Below, in pieces: positions 32,573 through 42,146 of a stretch of DNA of 64,000 nt. Made by a program: the position numbers and the translations under genes. Position 1 is the stretch's first letter. Each line of letters starts with the position of its first letter. The notes beneath the pieces were generated by a model. It did not search any database. It saw only the letters and a program-made list of their open reading frames with translations, and was not told the origin of the DNA. Source of the DNA: CAZDQL01 sp964507325 (lineage in GTDB: Bacteria > Planctomycetota > UBA1135 > GCA-002686595); the NCBI GenBank assembly GCA_964507325.1, contig CAZDQL010000025.1, positions 7,079 to 71,078 on the forward strand. Reading direction: 5' to 3'.

Positions 32573-33673
32573 TCACAGGAAGGTCACCGACAATCCGTCC
32601 GTGAAGTTCGAGCTCGCGCCGTCCTTGAACCAGGCCTGGAAGTGCCAGGTCTCGCCGGGCTGCACCGCATGGTTGGGCCACACCGGAAGGGCGTTCAGGT
32701 CGACGGCGATGCTGAACTCGCCCCCCGCGCCGCTCGACTGCGCCTGGGCGACGAAGCGTCCGATCGTCGACGACAGGCACAGGATGCCCTGGCTGCCGCC
32801 CGGGTTGGGCACGAAGCCCGTGGTCTGCCCGCAGAGGAAGTAGCCCACCTCGTTGGCCGGCATCGCCGAGGCTATCAGGGTCAGGTTGTTCGACAAGACC
32901 GTGTCTTGACCCCATCCCGTGATGACCGCCGACGCCCCCGTGGAGTTGAGGTTGGCCGGGCTGCAGTAGTTGCTCCCGATCGGCCCCGCTCCGAGGCTCT
33001 GGCCCGGGTTGTCGTAGAGCCACTGCACCTGGGCGTCCGTCAGTACGTCGGCGTAGACCTGGATGTCGTCCAAGAAGCCCCCGAACCACTCCGGGGCGCC
33101 CGGATCCTTGTAGCCGATGTGCCACTCCGGCACCGGAGCGTTGGCCTGAGCGGAGCCGGTCACGGTACCCACCGGCTGTCCGTCCAGATAGAAGTGCACG
33201 TCGAAGTTGGCGTCGAAGACGACCGCGACGTGGTACCAGGTCGACGGTGAGAGGCCGACCGACAGGTCGTAGTCCTTGACGCCGCGGGTCGTGAAGCGCA
33301 GGGAGTTGTTGACCACCCCCCAGGTCCAGCTCCCGTCGTTGCCGAAGAAGCGCTGCACGCCGCCGAACTGGTCGGCGTTCATCCAGCAGGCCGCGCTGAG
33401 CTCCTTGCGCAGGGTGGTGAATCCCGGTCCGTCCGGGATGTCCACCTTGTCGCTGGAGCCGTTCAAACGGATCGAGGTCCCCGTCTCGGGGCGCGCTCCC
33501 GCCTGTCCCAGGGTGCAGCCGTCGTAGACGCCGTCGTGCCCGTTGCTGGCGCTGTCGGCGCAGGCGGAGCCGGTGGTCTCGTCCAGTCGGTACCAGGCCT
33601 CGAGGGTCTGGGCATTGGCCCTGGGGGCCGAGAGCGCGAAAAGCAGGAGAGTGCAGAGAACCGACCAACGCAT
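32573..33673 (-). CDS. Secreted LamG-domain protein with a planctomycete-type C-terminal domain
   Basis: 366 aa. Signal peptide at about 1-22 (MRWSVLCTLLLFALSAPRANA). About residues 25-205 form a concanavalin-like LamG/laminin-G fold (LEAWYRLDETTGSACADSAS, STWYHVAVVFDANFDVHFYLDG, FGGFLDDIQVYADVLTDAQV), which usually binds glycans or proteins. About residues 215-366 start with NYCSPANLNSTGASAVI and end with GETWHFQAWFKD and SNFTDGLSVTF, a domain I know mainly as the end of secreted Planctomycetota proteins. ATG 33673 has an AAGGAG-type ribosome site on the coding strand and opens the signal peptide. Confidence 0.82.
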   Translation of the reverse strand: MRWSVLCTLLLFALSAPRANAQTLEAWYRLDETTGSACADSASNGHDGVYDGCTLGQAGARPETGTSIRLNGSSDKVDIPDGPGFTTLRKELSAACWMNADQFGGVQRFFGNDGSWTWGVVNNSLRFTTRGVKDYDLSVGLSPSTWYHVAVVFDANFDVHFYLDGQPVGTVTGSAQANAPVPEWHIGYKDPGAPEWFGGFLDDIQVYADVLTDAQVQWLYDNPGQSLGAGPIGSNYCSPANLNSTGASAVITGWGQDTVLSNNLTLIASAMPANEVGYFLCGQTTGFVPNPGGSQGILCLSSTIGRFVAQAQSSGAGGEFSIAVDLNALPVWPNHAVQPGETWHFQAWFKDGASSNFTDGLSVTFL

Positions 33674-33796
33674 ATAGGGCTCCTTTGACGCCATTCTCCC
33701 CCAGCCTCCTGGATCACCGCAAGATCGGCCCCCCAGGGTTTCCGCGCGTCGCACCTGCTACCCCGCCCTGCCATCGGTGAGAATGCCCCTCTCGTC

Positions 33797-34636
33797 ATGA
33801 CACAGCGACCCTGGACCATCCCGCACCCCGTCACCGTGCGCGGCGCCACCCTCGGCGTCGAGCGGCCCTTCTTCATCACCGGCCCCTGCGTGCTGGAGAC
33901 GCGCGAGCTGACCTTCGAGATCGCAGGGCACCTGGCCGAGCTCTTCGCAGCGCGCGAGCTGCCTTTCATCTTCAAGGCCAGCTTCGACAAGGCCAACCGC
34001 TCGAGCCTGGCGGGGGGGCGCGGGCCGGGCCTCGAACAGGGGCTCGGCTGGCTGGCGGAGATCCGCCGCGAGCTGGACGTGGCGGTGATGACCGACGTGC
34101 ACACCTGCGAGCAGTGCTCGGTCGCGGCCGAGGCGGTGGACGTGCTGCAGATCCCCGCCTTCCTCTGCCGGCAGACCGACCTGATCCTCGCCGCGGCCGC
34201 CACCGGAGCGGCACTGAACCTGAAGAAGGGGCAGTTCCTCGCCCCCTGGGACATGTCGAACGTCGTCGACAAGGCGACCAGCGGGGGGAACGGGAGGGTG
34301 CTCGTCACCGAGCGGGGCACCAGCTTCGGGTACGGCCGCCTGGTGGTGGACATGACGGGCTTCGCCGCGCTGGCCGAGATCGGCTACCCGGTGGTCTTCG
34401 ACGCCACCCACTCCGTCCAGGAGCCCGGCGCCCTGGGGACCGCCACCGGCGGCGACCGCAGCAAGGTGCCCGCCCTGGCGCGGGCGGCGGTCGCCACCGG
34501 CTCCGTGTCGGGGCTCTTCTTCGAGGTGCATCCCCAGCCGGAGCGCTCGCCCTCCGACGGGGCCAACATGGTGCGCCTGGCCGAGTTCGAGGGGGTGTTG
34601 GACGGCGTGCTGGAGGTGTGGGCCGCGGTCCACTGA
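33797..34636 (+). CDS. kdsA: 3-deoxy-8-phosphooctulonate (KDO-8-P) synthase
   Basis: Condenses arabinose-5-phosphate with phosphoenolpyruvate in the first committed step to KDO, the inner-core sugar of lipopolysaccharide. 279 aa, standard length. Seen: FFITGPCVLE, FKASFDKANRSS, GLGWLAEIR, VMTDVHTCEQ, QIPAFLCRQTDL, FDATHSVQEPG and FFEVHPQPERSPSDGANM. The Cys in ITGPCV (where metal-independent enzymes have Asn) together with the conserved His, Glu and Asp places it in the metal-dependent class. It shows that the host makes LPS. It is flanked by minus-strand genes on both sides and stands alone. Confidence 0.96.
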   Translation: MTQRPWTIPHPVTVRGATLGVERPFFITGPCVLETRELTFEIAGHLAELFAARELPFIFKASFDKANRSSLAGGRGPGLEQGLGWLAEIRRELDVAVMTDVHTCEQCSVAAEAVDVLQIPAFLCRQTDLILAAAATGAALNLKKGQFLAPWDMSNVVDKATSGGNGRVLVTERGTSFGYGRLVVDMTGFAALAEIGYPVVFDATHSVQEPGALGTATGGDRSKVPALARAAVATGSVSGLFFEVHPQPERSPSDGANMVRLAEFEGVLDGVLEVWAAVH

Positions 34637-34637
34637 T

Positions 34638-37600
34638 TCAGCGCATCCGCAGGGTGACCTTCTTCTCGGGTTCACCCCGCAGCCGCACCGTCTTCGTAGC
34701 CGTCTTGCCGCCCACGCTTCCGCTCACCCGGTAGCGGCCCGGGGGGAGGGGACCCACGCGGTGTTCGTGCGGGGAAAAGGCGCCCTCCAGGTACAGCACC
34801 TGGAGGTCCTGCACGCCGACCATCCCGGTCAGCTCACGACCGGCCTCGTCGGTGACGCTGACCAGGCCCGCCGCCGGATCTCCCCTGGAGTCCTTCAGGC
34901 GTACCCAGAGCACCGAACCCTGTTCGAGGTGCAGGGTGACCGCCGTGCGTTTCCCGGCCCCCACCGTCACGGGGGCGCTCTCCTCACAGGTCAAGGGGCC
35001 CACGCGGGCGCTGACCGTCACCTCCCCGGGGGCGATGCCGGTGTACTCGCAGTGCCCGGCGTCGTCGCTGGTCACCATCGAGAGGGGTTCGAGCATGTGT
35101 CCCGCGGCGTCGCGCACGAAGACCGAGGCCTGGGGGAGCGGGTGCCCGGCGGCATCCAGCACGGTGACGTCGAGGGTGCCCGGCTCCTCCAGGCGCAGCT
35201 CGATGTCGCGCAGCCACTCCCCTTCGTCCAGCTCGAGGCCTCCGGTGACCACCCGGCCGTAGGGAGTCTGCAGGGCGCCGCTCCAGGGTGAGGACCCACC
35301 CACCGAGAGGCGGTAGGTCCCGGGGCGCAGCCCCTTGACGTCGAAGGCCCCCGCGCCGTCGGTGGCGATCTCGGTGTAGTGCCCGCCGAAGAAGGCGTCG
35401 GTACGCGCCTCCCGATCGGGGGTCAGGGTGACCCGCGCGCCCGCCGCAGGACGCCTGCCCGGCCCCAGCACGCGACCCGAGATGCGGCCGCGGGGCAGGT
35501 CGAAATCGTGCTCGTACTCCTCGCGCTCGGGGACCTCGACCAGGTACTCGATGCTGCTCTGCTGTCCGGTCGCGCTGGACAGGGCCTGGATCGAGACGAT
35601 GTAGTTGCCCGGACCGTCCAGCGTCATCTCGTAGCCGCCGTCTTCGCCCACGGCGCAGTTGCTCATGTTCTCGTAGAGCCCGCTGCCCTCGGGGATGAAG
35701 CTCACCACCGCGCCTCTGTAGGCCTCGCCCGCCAAGGTGACCTTGCCGAAGATGCGCACGGGGTCCTCGGGTGGAGCACCGATCACCACGTGCGTCTCTT
35801 CACCCTCCACGATGCGCGCCTGGGTCATCTCGAACTGACCCATCATGGAGGACATGTCGATCCCCTCCTCCCCGACTTGGAGCTCCATCGCCGGGTTCAT
35901 CGCCACCACCATCCAGCTGCCGGGGCGCATGTGATCGATGGCGAAGTGCCCCCCGCCGTCGGTGGAGGCCAGGCGCTGGCTGAAGTCGATCCCGTGGAAG
36001 GCGATGACCACCCAGCCGCGGGCGTCCTTCCCTTCTTCGTCGTAGACGCGACCGACCAGGCGACCCCCATCGGTCAGACGCAGGACCACCCCGTCGGCCA
36101 GCGCTCCCTCCTCCAGGTCGAGCGCGACGGCCTCGCTCGGCGCGTAGCCGGCGGCCTCCGCAACCAGGCTCAGGCGCCCGGGGGAGAGGCCGCTCAGGGT
36201 GAACTCCCCCTGCTCACCGGACTGTGTGGTGGGGGCGTCGGGAAAGGGATCGACCACCATCTGCCAGCCGACGCTGGCCCCGGCCAGATGCACACGGGCG
36301 CCCTGCACGGGATCGCCGTCGGAATCGAGCACCTTGCCCTGGGCGGTGGCGGAGCGCACCACGCGCACCTCGACCGGATCCCCCTCCTGGGGGAGAACGA
36401 CTTGCGGACGCTCGGCGGCCACGAGATTCGGTCCACTCACGTCCACGGTCCAGGTCCCCGATTCCATCCCCTCGAGGGCGAAACGGCCCTCTTCGTCCTC
36501 CACGCTCGCCCGGCGGTAGGCGGCCGTCGCCTCGACGAACTCACCCATCACTTCGCGCCGGACGCTGACCTCGAAGGCGGGGACCGGCACCCCGGCGGAG
36601 TCGACCACCCGGCCGCGCAGCGCGAGGGGCGGACGCAGTACCAGGGTCAGCGGGACTTCCGAGGGCAGGGCCCCGTCGGCTCGGCCGGTCCACGGCGCCT
36701 GTCCAGCGGCCCCCCCCTCCGGGGCTTCGACCTCGGCGGAGACCACGAAGGGCCCCGCCCCCAATCCCGACAGGACGAAGCGACCCTCGTCGTCCGCCAG
36801 CGTCTCGGAGCGCGCGCCGCGGGAGGCGTTGAAGAGGCTGGGGCCGGAGGCCCGGGTGATGTCGAACCAGGCTCGCACCCGCGCCCCGGCCGCGGGTGCC
36901 CCGCTCTCCAGGAGGGCGCGACCGATGATGCGCCGCCCGTCCTCGAGGACCAGGTCGACCTCGGTGAGCTCCCCCTCCTCCGGCACTTGCACGGCGACCT
37001 TGGCGCTGTCGAGTCGCAGGGGGTGGTCGGCTGAGATCTTGACCCGCCCGGTGGGCAGGGCCGCCAGGCGGTAGCGCCCCCGTTCGTCGCTCTGCGTCCT
37101 GCGCAGCCGCTCGTCGTCGAGTCCGAAGGCCAGTCCGGGGGACCAGGCCGACACCAGTGCCTCCGCCACGGGGCGGCCGGCCCCGTCGACCACGACACCG
37201 CTGACCGCGGCCCCAGGGGTCAGAGCGATCGCGAGCTCGAGCTCTTCACCGCGCGCCGGGTTCCCCAGGCGCTCCCGGACCCCGGCCGCGACCGCCGACA
37301 CTGCGGTCAGGGTGTAGGGCTCTCGGGCCGGGACGCCCTGGAACTCGAAGCTCCCATCCGCTGCTGCCGCCAGCAGACCGCTGAAGGAGTCCGGCTGCCC
37401 TCCGAAGCCCATCGGTCCCCCCGAGAGGGCAGAGAAGAGCCGTACGCGCGCGTCCCCCTCCGCCGGCGCGAAGCCCTCGGGGTAGGTCAGCCTCCCGTGG
37501 ATCCAGGCCCCCGCAAGAGGGTTCAAGGTGAGCTCGTGCTCCTCCGGCAACCCGACCAGGTCCACGGCCTCCGCCCGCGGTAGATAGAGGTAGCGCCCGC

Positions 37601-38123
37601 GCGCGATCAAGAAGCCCCTGCGTTGACCCTCAGGGAAGAGCACGGTGAAGCGTCCCTCGCGATCGACCGCGGAGGAGTCGAGGATCGCCGCGGCGATCTG
37701 TCGTCGCAGGAGCACCGCCTGGGGGGGCTCGCCCTCCTCCCCCGGGTGCTCACGCGCCGCGACGAAGTCCGCATAGCGGCAGGGCAAGTCGAGGGCGAAG
37801 ACGGTCAGGGTCGGGTCGGCGGTGACGGGCTCGGGGAAGACCACCCGCCCCCGGACTTCGATCGGCGTCTCCTGATCCGATGCGAGCGGGCCAGAGGCGA
37901 TCCCGCGCTCACCCTCCGATTGGGAGCCCGCGACCGTGGCCAGTGCCTCCCGCTCCCCCGCGCCGACTCCCGGCTCGGCGGCGAGTGGGGCCGCCGCGCT
38001 CTTCGTCGCGGCGGGCTCCCCTCCTGAGGGCCCGAGAGGGGAGTCGTCCGATGTGATCCAGTAGAGCCCCAGGATCGAGAGGGCGACGATCGCCAGGAGG
38101 ACGAGTGCGTGCAGCGGCTTCAT
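34638..38123 (-). CDS. Giant membrane-anchored carboxypeptidase-regulatory-like repeat protein, paralog 1
   Basis: 1,161 aa with an N-terminal membrane anchor (about 4-24) and a Pro/Ala/Glu-rich linker, so nearly all of it faces the periplasm. From about residue 88 to the end it is built of roughly ten beta-sandwich units with the carboxypeptidase-regulatory-like signature G-R/K-V-x(5-8)-G-x-P-x-x-G-A-x-V, for example SGVVVDGAGRPVAEALV, QGKVLDSDGDPVQGARV and SGRVLGPGRRPAAGARV. The close paralog on the opposite strand shares the same order and a common C-terminal pattern (PLPPGRYRV…VRL). No catalytic motif is seen. Likely structural or adhesive; unknown function. Confidence 0.88.
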   Translation of the reverse strand: MKPLHALVLLAIVALSILGLYWITSDDSPLGPSGGEPAATKSAAAPLAAEPGVGAGEREALATVAGSQSEGERGIASGPLASDQETPIEVRGRVVFPEPVTADPTLTVFALDLPCRYADFVAAREHPGEEGEPPQAVLLRRQIAAAILDSSAVDREGRFTVLFPEGQRRGFLIARGRYLYLPRAEAVDLVGLPEEHELTLNPLAGAWIHGRLTYPEGFAPAEGDARVRLFSALSGGPMGFGGQPDSFSGLLAAAADGSFEFQGVPAREPYTLTAVSAVAAGVRERLGNPARGEELELAIALTPGAAVSGVVVDGAGRPVAEALVSAWSPGLAFGLDDERLRRTQSDERGRYRLAALPTGRVKISADHPLRLDSAKVAVQVPEEGELTEVDLVLEDGRRIIGRALLESGAPAAGARVRAWFDITRASGPSLFNASRGARSETLADDEGRFVLSGLGAGPFVVSAEVEAPEGGAAGQAPWTGRADGALPSEVPLTLVLRPPLALRGRVVDSAGVPVPAFEVSVRREVMGEFVEATAAYRRASVEDEEGRFALEGMESGTWTVDVSGPNLVAAERPQVVLPQEGDPVEVRVVRSATAQGKVLDSDGDPVQGARVHLAGASVGWQMVVDPFPDAPTTQSGEQGEFTLSGLSPGRLSLVAEAAGYAPSEAVALDLEEGALADGVVLRLTDGGRLVGRVYDEEGKDARGWVVIAFHGIDFSQRLASTDGGGHFAIDHMRPGSWMVVAMNPAMELQVGEEGIDMSSMMGQFEMTQARIVEGEETHVVIGAPPEDPVRIFGKVTLAGEAYRGAVVSFIPEGSGLYENMSNCAVGEDGGYEMTLDGPGNYIVSIQALSSATGQQSSIEYLVEVPEREEYEHDFDLPRGRISGRVLGPGRRPAAGARVTLTPDREARTDAFFGGHYTEIATDGAGAFDVKGLRPGTYRLSVGGSSPWSGALQTPYGRVVTGGLELDEGEWLRDIELRLEEPGTLDVTVLDAAGHPLPQASVFVRDAAGHMLEPLSMVTSDDAGHCEYTGIAPGEVTVSARVGPLTCEESAPVTVGAGKRTAVTLHLEQGSVLWVRLKDSRGDPAAGLVSVTDEAGRELTGMVGVQDLQVLYLEGAFSPHEHRVGPLPPGRYRVSGSVGGKTATKTVRLRGEPEKKVTLRMR

Positions 38124-38196
38124 CGTTCGGCCTCGGTACGGTTCGTGAACAGTTTGGCGCTACTCCGCACTCGAGGGGGATCTTCGCGGTGATTCC

Positions 38197-38210
38197 CATT
38201 CATATGAATG
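38197..38210. promoter_or_regulatory. 14-bp perfect palindrome in the divergent promoter region of the giant paralogs
   Basis: CATTCATATGAATG lies between the two divergent paralog genes, 74 nt from the minus-strand start and 56 nt from the plus-strand start. A perfect AT-rich palindrome in a very GC-rich sequence, placed between divergent starts, is a good candidate operator for a dimeric regulator serving both genes. Confidence 0.45.
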
Positions 38211-38265
38211 CAGGAGAGCGCTGGCGAGTACCCTGCGCTCCCATTCCCCCCTCCGCGCAGGTCCC

Positions 38266-41200
38266 ATGAAACTCTACGTCATCCTTGCGCTGCTCCTCGT
38301 CCTGGCCGTGACGATCTTGGCCCTGGCTCGCTCGACGGGGGATCGCGGCGCAGAGCCCGCGGTGTCGATCGAAGAGGTCGCTCCCGCCTCCGACGCCGAG
38401 CCCGCCTCCGACGCGGATCCGACCCTCGAGACCCTCCTGGACGAGAGCGCCGAATCGGAGCGACGGGAGGTCTCGAGCTCTCCCGACCTCGATCTGGAGG
38501 GGGCCCAGTGGGTCGGCGGCAGGGTCCTCTTCCCGGCCGAGTGCGAGGTCGACCCCGATCTGGAGGTGCTGGCCCTCTCCGAGCCGCTGGAGTACCGCCG
38601 GCTGGTGCGCCGCATGGCAGGGGAGCACTCCCGGATCCTGGCTCGGGTGCCGGTCGACGCGGATGGGAGCTTCCGACTGCCCTTCCCGCAGGACGTGACC
38701 GTGGGTTGGGTGGGCTTGCGCGGGCGCTACCTCTACCTGCGCCAAGCCGTCCCCGTGGTTCCGACCCGCTCCGGAGCCCACCTGGAACTCGCCCCTCGGG
38801 CCGGCGCACGGGTGGTGGGTCGGGTGGAGCGCGCCGCGGGGGTCGAGGCCTCGGCGCTGGCCGCGGCGGACGTGCGCCTGCGCTCCGAGATCGCCAGCGG
38901 CGATCCACGGGCCGGCGATCGGGCGCGCCTGCGCCTCACCCTCACCCCGGAGGCCTCCGGCGCTTTTCACATCCCCGCCGTTCCGGTGGAGAGCGACTAC
39001 CTGCTCGCGATCGAGCATCCGCGCCTGGCTGGAACGCGGGCGCGGGTTCACTCCCTCTCGCCGGGGAGGGACCACCCGGTCGAGCTGAGCCTCTCCATCG
39101 GCGCGAGGGTCTCGGGGCGCGTGGTGGATGAGGCCGGCGCCGGCGTGGCCGAAGCCGCCGTGACCGCCTACCGGCAAGGCTCCTTCATGGGACTCGACGA
39201 CGAGGAGCTCCGGGAAGGGTCCAGCGACTCCTCGGGCCTCTTCCACCTGGAAGGACTGCCCGCAGGCAACGCGCGCCTGGACGCCAAGAAGAGCGGCATG
39301 CTCGTCAGCGACAAGCTCACCGTCGAGCTGGTGGAGGGGGAAGAGGTCGGGGGCCTCGAGCTCCTGCTCACCACTGGAGGCGTCATCGCGGGCCGCGTCC
39401 TCTTCGAGGACGGCCAACCGGGGGCGGGGGCGCAGTTGCGGGTCGAGTTCGACACGGCAATGGACAACCCCCTCGAGATGCTGGGCGCCCTGCGGGGGGG
39501 GGACGGTTCCGGCGTCGCCGATTCCGAGGGGCGCTTCGAGGTGACCGGACTCGGCCGTGGCCCCTTCGTGGTCGCCGCCGAGGTGGAGCGCGAGGGCGCC
39601 CTCCAGCGCGGGCGGCGTGCCGGCATCCGCCCGGGGGCCGAGGACCTGGAGGTGGTCCTGTCGCCTCCGATCGGCCTGGCGGGTCGGGTCGAAGATCAGA
39701 ACGGGGAGCCGGTCACCGCCTTCCGGATCGCGATACGACGCCACGTCGAGGGGATGTTCGGAGGGGTCACCCAGGAGACTCGTCACGAGTCCTTCGAGGT
39801 GGAGGAAGGCGCGTTCCTTCTCCAGGGGTGCGACGCGGGGGAATGGGATCTCTGGGTCGAGGGGGAGACGAACGTCTCCCTGGAGGTGACGCGCATCAGT
39901 CTGCCGCGGGCGGGGTCCGAGCCCCTGGTGCTCGTCGCTCCCGCGGTGGCGACCGTGATCGGCCGGGTGGTGACCCCCGACGGGGCGGCGGTGCCGGGAG
40001 CCCAGGTGCGCCACAACAAGACGGGGGGTGGCCTGGTGCCCCAGCTCGAAGCCGGCCCCCAGTCCCCGGAGACGACCAGCGACGCGAAGGGCGCCTTCCG
40101 CCTCGAGCGGGTGCCCCCCCTCCCCGCCACCCTGATCGCCTCGGCGGAGGATTGGGCCCTGAGCGAACCCCTCCCGATCGAGCCCGCCCCGGGGGAGGAG
40201 CTGCTCGAGGTGCTGCTCGTCGTCACAACCGGTGGGACGATCACCGGCGAGGTCTACGACGACGACGGCGAGCGCGCCCCCGGGCGCCTGGTCACGGCGA
40301 CCGCCCTCGACTCGATGGGGAGCGGGGAGATCACGACGCGCATCGCGCGCAGCGACGAGCGGGGGGAATTCCGGCTCGAGCACCTGACGCCCGGGAACTG
40401 GCAGCTGGTGGCGATCGACATGGGTGGCGAGCTGGTCGGGGACGACGGAGCAGCGGACCTGGGCGCCCTGGTCTCCTCTCTCGACATGGCCACCGCCGTG
40501 GTGGTCGAGGGGGAGTCGGTGCACGTGGTGATCGGCGCTCCCCCCGCGGACCCGGTGCGCGTCTTCGGTCGCGTGACCCTGGGGGACGAGCCCTTTCTCG
40601 GCGCGAACGTCGTCTTCATCCGGGAGGGGGAGAACCCGCTCGGAACGATGCAGATGACGACCGTCGACGACGACGGCCGCTACGAGGTGGTGCTCGACGG
40701 CCCGGGTGGCTACATCACCAACGTCCAGTCGATCGCCGGCGCCCCCGGGCAGCAGACGACGGTCGAGTACCAGAGCGAGATCCCGGAGGTGCGCGAGCAC
40801 CGTCTCGACTTCGCCCTGCCCCTGGGACGCATCTCCGGTCGCGTCCTGGATCCCGCCGGCGAGCCCCTGGCCGGTGCGCGGGTGACCCTGACCCTCGACT
40901 CCGACGCCAGCAGCGTCCAGATGTTCGGCGGGCGCTACAGCGAGGTCGCGGCGGACGGGGAGGGGCGCTTCGACCTGATCGCCCTCTCACCGGGCACCTA
41001 CCGCGTCTCCGCCGGGGGCACGTTGCCCTTCGGCTTCGGAGGAGGCGGTTTGGGCCGCGTGACCCGCGGAGACATCCGCCTCGCCGAGGACCAGTGGATC
41101 GACGACCTGGAGTTGGTGGTGCCCAAGGCCGGCTCCCTCGGCCTGCGGGTGCGAGGCTCCGACGGAGCCCCCGCCGGCGGCGCGACGATCTTCGTGCGCG

Positions 41201-41676
41201 ACGCCTCCGGGCGCCCCCTCGAGCCCTTCTCGATGCTGGCGACCGATCCCTCCGGGCAGTGCACCTACGACGGGTTGGCGCCCGGCGACTACTCCGTGTT
41301 GGCGCGCACCGTGGAGGAGAGCTCCCAGGAGATCGGTCCGATCCGCGTGCGGGAAGGGGAGGCCACCGCGGTCGAGCTCGACCTCGAGCCGGGGACGATC
41401 CTCTGGATCCTGCTCCAACGCCGCGGGGGGGGAGAGCCCCTCACCGGCCGGGTGCGAGTGGTCGACGAGGCGGGCCACGAGATGGCGAGCCTCTTGGGAT
41501 TCCAGGACCTGGCGCACCTCTATTCGGGGGCGGGATTCTCCACCACCGAGCACCGGCTGGGCCCTCTGCCCCCCGGACGCTACGTCGTGCACGCGGAGTC
41601 GGGGGAGCTGCGCGCGAGCAAACCGGTGCGGATCAAGGGAGGTGGATCGCGCCGCCTGGTGCTCCGGCTGCGGTGA
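38266..41676 (+). CDS. Giant membrane-anchored carboxypeptidase-regulatory-like repeat protein, paralog 2
   Basis: 1,136 aa. Membrane anchor at about 3-20 (LYVILALLLVLAVTILALA), an acidic linker, then a chain of beta-sandwich units equivalent to those of paralog 1 (VGGRVLFPAECEVDPDLEVL, SGRVVDEAGAGVAEAAV, AGRVLFEDGQPGAGAQL, IGRVVTPDGAAVPGAQV, SGRVLDPAGEPLAGARV). Specific pairs of segments match the paralog closely (GRYLYL near residue 150; VVIGAPPADPVRVFG against VVIGAPPEDPVRIFG; PLPPGRYVV at the end), showing an old duplication followed by divergence. Head to head with paralog 1 across 142 nt. No enzymatic motif. Confidence 0.88.
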   Translation: MKLYVILALLLVLAVTILALARSTGDRGAEPAVSIEEVAPASDAEPASDADPTLETLLDESAESERREVSSSPDLDLEGAQWVGGRVLFPAECEVDPDLEVLALSEPLEYRRLVRRMAGEHSRILARVPVDADGSFRLPFPQDVTVGWVGLRGRYLYLRQAVPVVPTRSGAHLELAPRAGARVVGRVERAAGVEASALAAADVRLRSEIASGDPRAGDRARLRLTLTPEASGAFHIPAVPVESDYLLAIEHPRLAGTRARVHSLSPGRDHPVELSLSIGARVSGRVVDEAGAGVAEAAVTAYRQGSFMGLDDEELREGSSDSSGLFHLEGLPAGNARLDAKKSGMLVSDKLTVELVEGEEVGGLELLLTTGGVIAGRVLFEDGQPGAGAQLRVEFDTAMDNPLEMLGALRGGDGSGVADSEGRFEVTGLGRGPFVVAAEVEREGALQRGRRAGIRPGAEDLEVVLSPPIGLAGRVEDQNGEPVTAFRIAIRRHVEGMFGGVTQETRHESFEVEEGAFLLQGCDAGEWDLWVEGETNVSLEVTRISLPRAGSEPLVLVAPAVATVIGRVVTPDGAAVPGAQVRHNKTGGGLVPQLEAGPQSPETTSDAKGAFRLERVPPLPATLIASAEDWALSEPLPIEPAPGEELLEVLLVVTTGGTITGEVYDDDGERAPGRLVTATALDSMGSGEITTRIARSDERGEFRLEHLTPGNWQLVAIDMGGELVGDDGAADLGALVSSLDMATAVVVEGESVHVVIGAPPADPVRVFGRVTLGDEPFLGANVVFIREGENPLGTMQMTTVDDDGRYEVVLDGPGGYITNVQSIAGAPGQQTTVEYQSEIPEVREHRLDFALPLGRISGRVLDPAGEPLAGARVTLTLDSDASSVQMFGGRYSEVAADGEGRFDLIALSPGTYRVSAGGTLPFGFGGGGLGRVTRGDIRLAEDQWIDDLELVVPKAGSLGLRVRGSDGAPAGGATIFVRDASGRPLEPFSMLATDPSGQCTYDGLAPGDYSVLARTVEESSQEIGPIRVREGEATAVELDLEPGTILWILLQRRGGGEPLTGRVRVVDEAGHEMASLLGFQDLAHLYSGAGFSTTEHRLGPLPPGRYVVHAESGELRASKPVRIKGGGSRRLVLRLR

Positions 41677-41710
41677 CGTAAACTGTCCCGCCCAAGATCC
41701 CCCCCGCGCC

Positions 41711-42144
41711 ATGTCACCCCCCGCCCCCCTGGCCGGCATCGTCGCCGGTCTACACCAGTCGCCGTCGCCGTGCACTCGATCGACGAGGTGCGCCCCCTCT
41801 ACGAAGACGCCCTGGGACTGGTGGGCGGCACCCCCGAGCTGGTCCCCGGCCAGCGCGTGCGCGTCCTGCCCCTCTACGCGGCGGGACAGCGCATCGAGCT
41901 CGTCGAGCCCGCCGCGCCCGATTCGCCGGTGAGCGCCTTCCTCGAGCGCCGTGGACCCGGTCTGCACCACCTGGCCTGGAAGGTCGAGTCGGTCAGTGAG
42001 GCGCTCGCCGAGCTGCGCGCCGCCGGCGTGCGGCTCCTGGACGAGGAGCCGCGGGAGGGAGCCCACGGGACGCGCATCGCCTTCCTGCACCCCAAGGCCA
42101 CCGGCGGGGTGCTGATGGAACTCGTCGAGGAACCCGAACCCTGA
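41711..42144 (+). pseudogene. mce: Methylmalonyl-CoA epimerase with an apparent single-base frameshift
   Basis: A vicinal-oxygen-chelate fold enzyme that interconverts (R)- and (S)-methylmalonyl-CoA. From 41763 on the frame reads AVHSIDEVRPLYEDALGL… through FLERRGPGLHHLAWKVESV and GVLMELVEEPEP, normal for the family. The true start ATG 41711 (MSPPAPLAGIVAGLHQ) is in another frame. Adding one C after 41757 would join them into …AGLHHVAVAVHSIDE, restoring the HHV metal-ligand motif that every epimerase has near its N-terminus. So the gene is either a recent frameshift mutant or carries a one-base sequence error. A start at GTG 41770 inside the second frame would lack the metal-ligand His. It ends two nt before the carboxyltransferase gene, with which it forms an operon. 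Confidence 0.8.
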
Positions 42145-42146
42145 AC

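Noticed and set aside
38200..40800. An 866-codon minus-strand frame opposite giant paralog 2
   Set aside because: It has no family motif, lies wholly antisense to the carboxypeptidase-regulatory-like gene and its composition is that of a GC-rich shadow.
41770..42144. Methylmalonyl-CoA epimerase starting at an internal GTG (41770) as a normal short gene
   Set aside because: It would lack the N-terminal metal-ligand histidine that the family needs; an ATG and the missing part are found upstream in the adjacent frame.
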